DNA of 8,762 nucleotides from Marinosulfonomonas sp. (GTDB taxonomy: Bacteria > Pseudomonadota > Alphaproteobacteria > Rhodobacterales > Rhodobacteraceae), in NCBI GenBank assembly GCA_019090845.1, contig JAHRVD010000017.1:1-8762 (forward strand), read 5' to 3'. Of the stretch, positions 6,353 through 8,762 are shown piece after piece. Position 1 is the stretch's first letter; each line of letters starts with the position of its first letter. The notes under the pieces are model-generated. The model made no database searches. It was not told where the DNA came from and saw only the letters and a program-made list of their open reading frames with translations. The position numbers and the translations under genes are program-made.

Positions 6353-7588
6353 ATGAATTTTGCTGGAATGGATCAGGCGCAGACGCACCCGGACAACGGG
6401 ACGGTTGTAAACGCGGGCGAAAGCGTGCTGGACAGCATCGAGGATGCCGTTCAGGCGATTGCTAATGGTGAGCTGGTCGTGGTTGTGGACGATACAGACC
6501 GCGAAAACGAAGGCGATCTGATTATGGCAGCTGGCAAGGCCACGCCGGAAAAAATTGCGTTTATGATCCGCCACACGTCTGGAATTCTCTGTGTTCCGAT
6601 GAGCGCAGAACGCGCCCGTAAACTGCATCTTGAGCCGATGGTTGCCGACAACAGTGACCCGATGCGCACCGCCTTTACGGTATCGGTTGATTATTTGCAG
6701 GGCATGACGACCGGGATATCGGCCACCGAACGCGCAGCAACTGTGAATGCGCTGGCAAATGACAATGTTGTCGCCAGTGATTTCACCCGTCCAGGCCATA
6801 TTTTCCCGCTAATCTCGCGCAGCGGCGGTGTTTTGACCCGCTCTGGTCACACCGAGGCAGGCACTGATCTTGCCGCATTGGCAGGCTGTGAGCCTGCTGG
6901 CGTGCTGGCCGAGATTGTGAACGACGATGGCACCTTGAAACGGCTTCCTGAACTACTGGTGTTTGCCAAGGAACATGGGTTAAAAATCGTTTCGATAGAA
7001 GATCTTATAGCCTATCGGATCCGCACCCAGAAATTCATCCACCGGATCGAGGATGCGCCGGTTACGATCCGCGGTATGGGCGCGCGGATGTATTCCTATG
7101 CCTCTGATCTGTCCAATATGCACCATATGGTGCTGGCCTTTGGCGAGGTTCAGGCCGGCGACGATGTTCCTTGTCGGATTTACCGCGAGCAACCGATTGA
7201 CGATCTGGTTAGCCGGTTGAATGGCGGACGGACCTCAATGGATACGGCACTGGAAGAAATTGCCGCAAATGGCGGACGCGGAATTGTGATGGTTGTGCGC
7301 AACCCGAAAAGTCATGACCTGACAAGTGAGGCCGCCGGTGAAGGTGACGCCGCTGTGCGCGGTGATGGAACCGATCTGGCACCAGAGGCCCATCAAAGCG
7401 CGCTCGATCGTAAACAGCGTTGGCGTGAGATTGGCATCGGCGCGCAAATCCTGCGTGATCTTGGTGTTCAGTCCATTGCATTAATCACAACATCTAAACG
7501 TCAGTTCGTCGGTCTGGGCGGCTTTGGCATTGCGATCAGTAGTGTTATCCGGTTGAACCCCGATGGCAGTCGGTTTGAAAAACCATAG
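6353..7588 (+). CDS. ribB: 3,4-dihydroxy-2-butanone-4-phosphate synthase with degenerate GTP cyclohydrolase II domain
   Basis: 411 residues from ATG 6353. The RibB domain (about 24-225) is complete: VVVDDTDRENEGDLI (43-57) with the acidic metal/substrate loop, SDFTRPGHIFPL (142-153) and RSGHTEAGTDLA (163-174). It makes 3,4-dihydroxy-2-butanone 4-phosphate from ribulose 5-phosphate for riboflavin synthesis. The C-terminal part (about 238-405) aligns with GTP cyclohydrolase II, with GIGAQILRDLGVQSI (361-375) clear. However, the zinc Cys motif (CxxGDxxxSxxCDC) is absent around 274-295, and RNPKSHDL replaces the catalytic RQEGRGIGL region, so this half should not hydrolyse GTP. Such RibB-RibX fusions are known. 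There is no FMN riboswitch in the 48 bases upstream. Finding it behind a flavin reductase suggests it boosts flavin supply for the hydroxylase. Start: GGAAGAAGG (6335-6343) lies 9 bases before ATG 6353; TTG 6350 and ATG 6368 are alternatives. Confidence 0.93.
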   Translation: MNFAGMDQAQTHPDNGTVVNAGESVLDSIEDAVQAIANGELVVVVDDTDRENEGDLIMAAGKATPEKIAFMIRHTSGILCVPMSAERARKLHLEPMVADNSDPMRTAFTVSVDYLQGMTTGISATERAATVNALANDNVVASDFTRPGHIFPLISRSGGVLTRSGHTEAGTDLAALAGCEPAGVLAEIVNDDGTLKRLPELLVFAKEHGLKIVSIEDLIAYRIRTQKFIHRIEDAPVTIRGMGARMYSYASDLSNMHHMVLAFGEVQAGDDVPCRIYREQPIDDLVSRLNGGRTSMDTALEEIAANGGRGIVMVVRNPKSHDLTSEAAGEGDAAVRGDGTDLAPEAHQSALDRKQRWREIGIGAQILRDLGVQSIALITTSKRQFVGLGGFGIAISSVIRLNPDGSRFEKP

Positions 7589-7594
7589 TTTTTC
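7577..7594 (+). repeat. AT-rich inverted repeat over the ribB stop codon
   Basis: GAAAAAC (7577-7583) and GTTTTTC (7588-7594) form a perfect 7-bp stem around CATA and contain the TAG stop. It could act as a weak terminator or mRNA 3' stabiliser, but it is AT-rich with no T-run beyond the stem. Confidence 0.3.
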
Positions 7595-7872
7595 TTGGCA
7601 GGGGTTTGCATGCAACTTGGTTTAACGACGTTCCATAAGTTACGGTAAAAACGCGATAAAGTAGCGTCCCACGTTTTGATGGCATCGTCGGGTTATTAAC
7701 ATAATACTGATTATCGGCTATTCATGCGGAAGCTGCATAGCCAAAATGTCGCCCATGAACAATTCAGGAAATATCCTCTCCCTACCTGCGAGAGCATGCA
7801 GCGGGTAAAGATATTGGACAGGCAGCGTTGCCCAGTCTTGCGTATCAAAGGGAGATAAGTGGGATCGCAGAT
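7595..7872. other. Intergenic region without a convincing gene
   Basis: About 278 bases separate the convergent ribB and ABM genes. The stretch is more AT-rich than its surroundings and includes a 10-bp palindrome, TTGCATGCAA (7606-7615). On the - strand a frame stays open over 7718-7870, and on the + strand a 44-codon frame runs 7724-7858. Neither has a good start signal or a family I recognise. No clean terminator for either flanking gene is visible. Confidence 0.5.
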
Positions 7873-7882
7873 CTAATCTGCG
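7866..7882. repeat. Palindrome CGCAGAT-CTA-ATCTGCG at the ABM gene stop
   Basis: Perfect 7-bp arms around three bases, overlapping the stop codon of the - strand gene. It can form a hairpin on its mRNA, but no T-run follows in that direction, so it may stabilise the 3' end rather than terminate. Chance is possible. Confidence 0.35.
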
Positions 7883-8175
7883 TACATTTCCCAATGGCGG
7901 ACATGGGGCTCCTTTTCGATCAAGAAATTATCATCGAAATCGAAATAGTAAGAGATCTTGTAGTCTTCTCCTGCAAACCGCTTGATCGCATCGACATCAT
8001 CCCAAAAGGTAAGCATGTCGAAATGGGCGATATCGCCCTCGATGCGATGCATGACCCAAGCCCCCTGATTGCCTTTGACATTGCGATAACCTGGCAGCGC
8101 GACGGCACGCATTTTCTCAAGATAGGCGTCGCTTTTTTTAACTGGCACGGCCCCGTGCCAAATCCGAGCAATCAT
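7873..8175 (-). CDS. Antibiotic biosynthesis monooxygenase (ABM) domain protein
   Basis: 100 residues from the ATG at 8175-8173, preceded on its strand by a G-rich Shine-Dalgarno sequence (GGGGGA, about 6 bases upstream). The start MIARIWHGAVP, the middle HFDMLTFWDDVDAIKRFAGE (51-70) and the end EPHVRHWEMY are typical of small ferredoxin-like dimeric alpha+beta barrel proteins of the ABM group. Members include quinone-forming monooxygenases, heme-degrading enzymes and many of unknown role; the sequence does not say which. The frame is open 48 bases further upstream, but the internal Met fits both the family and the ribosome binding site. It lies convergent to ribB and next to a broken aldolase gene. 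Cytosolic; no signal peptide. A role with catechol or quinone products of the neighbouring pathway is conceivable but only inferred. Confidence 0.8.
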   Translation of the reverse strand: MIARIWHGAVPVKKSDAYLEKMRAVALPGYRNVKGNQGAWVMHRIEGDIAHFDMLTFWDDVDAIKRFAGEDYKISYYFDFDDNFLIEKEPHVRHWEMYAD

Positions 8176-8201
8176 TTGTTTCCCCCATTCTTGGTTGTTC
8201 T

Positions 8202-8225
8202 CTGTGGCGCATGGCATTGCCACAG
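8202..8225. promoter_or_regulatory. Inverted repeat upstream of the ABM gene, candidate operator
   Basis: CTGTGGC (8202-8208) and GCCACAG (8219-8225) are perfect 7-bp arms separated by 10 bases. A second palindrome, TGGCA-T-TGCCA (8212-8222), is nested against it. The site is 27-50 bases upstream of the ABM start codon, where a regulator could act. I see no convincing promoter boxes beside it. Confidence 0.3.
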
Positions 8226-8245
8226 GCGCGCACCGAACTAATTAA

Positions 8246-8440
8246 AAACGCCCCGTGCAATCCGCGTAACCCGCTAGTGATTGTGTTCATGTCGGACCCC
8301 ACAGCCACAAAGTTAACACCCAGATCAAGATACTGCCAGGCATGCGTTTGATCGGGCGTCAGGATGCCCGCAGGTTTTCCCGCAGCCTTGACGATTTTAA
8401 GCGCGTTGACCACCACTTCCTTAACCGCCGCCTTCGCCGG
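8246..8440 (-). pseudogene. C-terminal remnant of an HpcH/HpaI-family aldolase
   Basis: Read on the - strand this stretch gives about 65 residues matching the end of HpcH/HpaI class II pyruvate aldolases: VVVNALKIVKAAGKPAGIL, then TPDQTHAWQYLDLGVNFVAV and GSDMNTITSGLRGLHGAF. In the family these are the last helix-strand-helix units, with the FVAVGSD strand near the end of the barrel. Everything upstream is missing, including the catalytic His, Arg and metal-binding Glu/Asp segments. The frame runs on into unrelated sequence on both sides and overlaps the ABM gene start, so this is a broken gene. The family includes HpaI of homoprotocatechuate degradation and GarL-like sugar-acid aldolases; the fragment does not tell which. 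An IS30 end lies about 240 bases away and may be linked to the damage. Confidence 0.75.
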
Positions 8441-8681
8441 ACGCCGGTCTAGGATGGAAGCATGCCACGAAGAAAGACGCGCGGAACGGGTCGCAGAAAG
8501 GCAGAGCCAACAGACAAAAATAAAGTTCCGCCGAAACCCACGGCAATAGGTATAGATCAAGATGGGTTGTCGCCCTGCTCCCGATCCCACCTCAGAGCCA
8601 GAGTTAGACTGCACGGCCAAGAGATCAACTGAGGGCTGACATTCTTTAGAGGTCGCAAATGACGGCTTTGCGGGTGTGGTT
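8441..8681. other. Unassigned stretch between aldolase remnant and IS30 end
   Basis: About 240 bases with no recognisable domain. The - strand frame of the aldolase remnant stays open across it, but its translation here (rich in Cys, Arg, Ser and Trp) does not resemble any aldolase. A + strand frame of 56 codons runs 8462-8632 and is listed separately. The sequence is probably recombination debris beside the insertion sequence. Confidence 0.4.
8462..8632 (+). CDS. Possible small ORF, 56 residues, basic N-terminus
   Basis: ATG 8462 to TGA 8630-8632, starting MPRRKTRGTGRRKAEPTDKN and continuing KVPPKPTAIGIDQDGLSPC. AGGATGGA lies a few bases upstream and could serve as a ribosome binding site. 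The strongly basic start resembles nucleic-acid-binding or mobile-element proteins in flavour only. AGA and AGG codons and the scarred surroundings argue for chance or a truncated gene. No family recognised. Confidence 0.15.
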   Translation: MPRRKTRGTGRRKAEPTDKNKVPPKPTAIGIDQDGLSPCSRSHLRARVRLHGQEIN

Positions 8682-8762
8682 TCAACGGGTCGCTGCAACA
8701 CAGGTTTCAAATTTCTCTGCTGGGGTATGGTATTGCAAGGTCTTTCTAGGTCGCTCGTTGAG
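8676..8762 (-). mobile_element. One end of an IS30-family insertion sequence
   Basis: The transposase end defines the element. In this family the terminal inverted repeat often overlaps or follows the transposase stop, so the boundary is probably near 8676-8701, where the - strand reads GTTGCAGCGACCCGTTGAAA. The other end is outside the window, so the repeat and any target duplication cannot be verified. Confidence 0.55.
8682..8762 (-). CDS. IS30-family transposase, C-terminal end (cut by window edge)
   Basis: On the - strand the window edge reads LNERPRKTLQYHTPAEKF and then ETCVAATR, followed by TGA at 8684-8682. The motif LN-RPRK-L-Y-TPAE-F is the very characteristic end of IS30-family DDE transposases, following the last catalytic Glu region. 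Only 26 codons are visible; the rest lies beyond base 8762. Whether the element is intact cannot be told from here. Confidence 0.85.
   Translation of the reverse strand, partial: LNERPRKTLQYHTPAEKFETCVAATR

Noticed and set aside
7606..7615. TTGCATGCAA palindrome as a regulatory site
   Set aside because: It lies between two convergent genes with no promoter to regulate, and a 10-bp palindrome is short enough to be chance.
7828..8241. 137-codon + strand ORF opposite the ABM gene
   Set aside because: The - strand ABM protein has clear family motifs and a ribosome binding site; the + strand frame is its shadow.
8138..8710. Single 190-codon - strand ORF taken as one protein
   Set aside because: Only the middle (8246-8440) matches a family. 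The first 90 residues lie over the IS30 end and debris, and the last part overlaps the ABM gene start, so it is an accidental fusion frame.
1..8762. tRNA genes, rRNA genes or a CRISPR array
   Set aside because: No cloverleaf-like segments, rRNA signatures or regularly spaced direct repeats were seen on either strand.

Overview
The window looks like part of a chromosome or large replicon of an alphaproteobacterium, possibly in the Rhodobacteraceae. That placement is inferred from moderately high GC, the codon choice and the protein flavour; there is no rRNA or marker gene to confirm it. It carries the downstream half of an aromatic-degradation cluster on the + strand, then a scarred edge with a lone - strand gene, a gene remnant and the end of an insertion sequence.

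Layout. 1-978: C-terminal part of an HpaB-family FADH2-dependent aromatic hydroxylase, cut by the window start. 1014-1886: alpha/beta hydrolase of the meta-cleavage-product hydrolase type. 1908-1962: a strong intrinsic terminator. 1963-2089: a short spacer with a candidate promoter, a small inverted repeat and a possible 37-codon ORF. 2090-4849: a tightly packed dmpE-dmpF-dmpG trio (2-oxopent-4-enoate hydratase, acylating acetaldehyde dehydrogenase, 4-hydroxy-2-oxovalerate aldolase). 4850-4985: a spacer with a perfect 15-bp palindrome that looks like an operator. 4986-7588: an SsuE-type NAD(P)H:FMN reductase, an atypical SDR protein and a RibB-type protein with a degenerate GTP cyclohydrolase II half. 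7589-7872: non-coding as far as I can see. 7873-8175 (-): a small antibiotic-biosynthesis-monooxygenase (ABM) fold protein. 8246-8440 (-): C-terminal remnant of an HpcH/HpaI aldolase. 8682-8762 (-): the last 26 codons of an IS30-family transposase.

How the genes fit together. The hydroxylase would add a hydroxyl to a phenolic ring to give a catechol. An extradiol dioxygenase, not in this window, would open the ring. The hydrolase would split the ring-fission product into an acid and a 2-hydroxydienoate. DmpE, DmpG and DmpF would turn the dienoate into pyruvate and acetyl-CoA (or propanoyl-CoA from a longer dienoate). The flavin reductase could supply reduced flavin to the hydroxylase, and the RibB protein could raise flavin supply, so the second half of the cluster may be a flavin-provision module. 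The growth substrate cannot be read from this window.

Most notable points: a flavin-synthesis gene embedded in a catabolic cluster; an SDR whose YxxxK catalytic pair is replaced by S and R; a terminator splitting the pathway genes; a likely operator ahead of the flavin module; and a recombination scar with IS30 and aldolase fragments at the edge.
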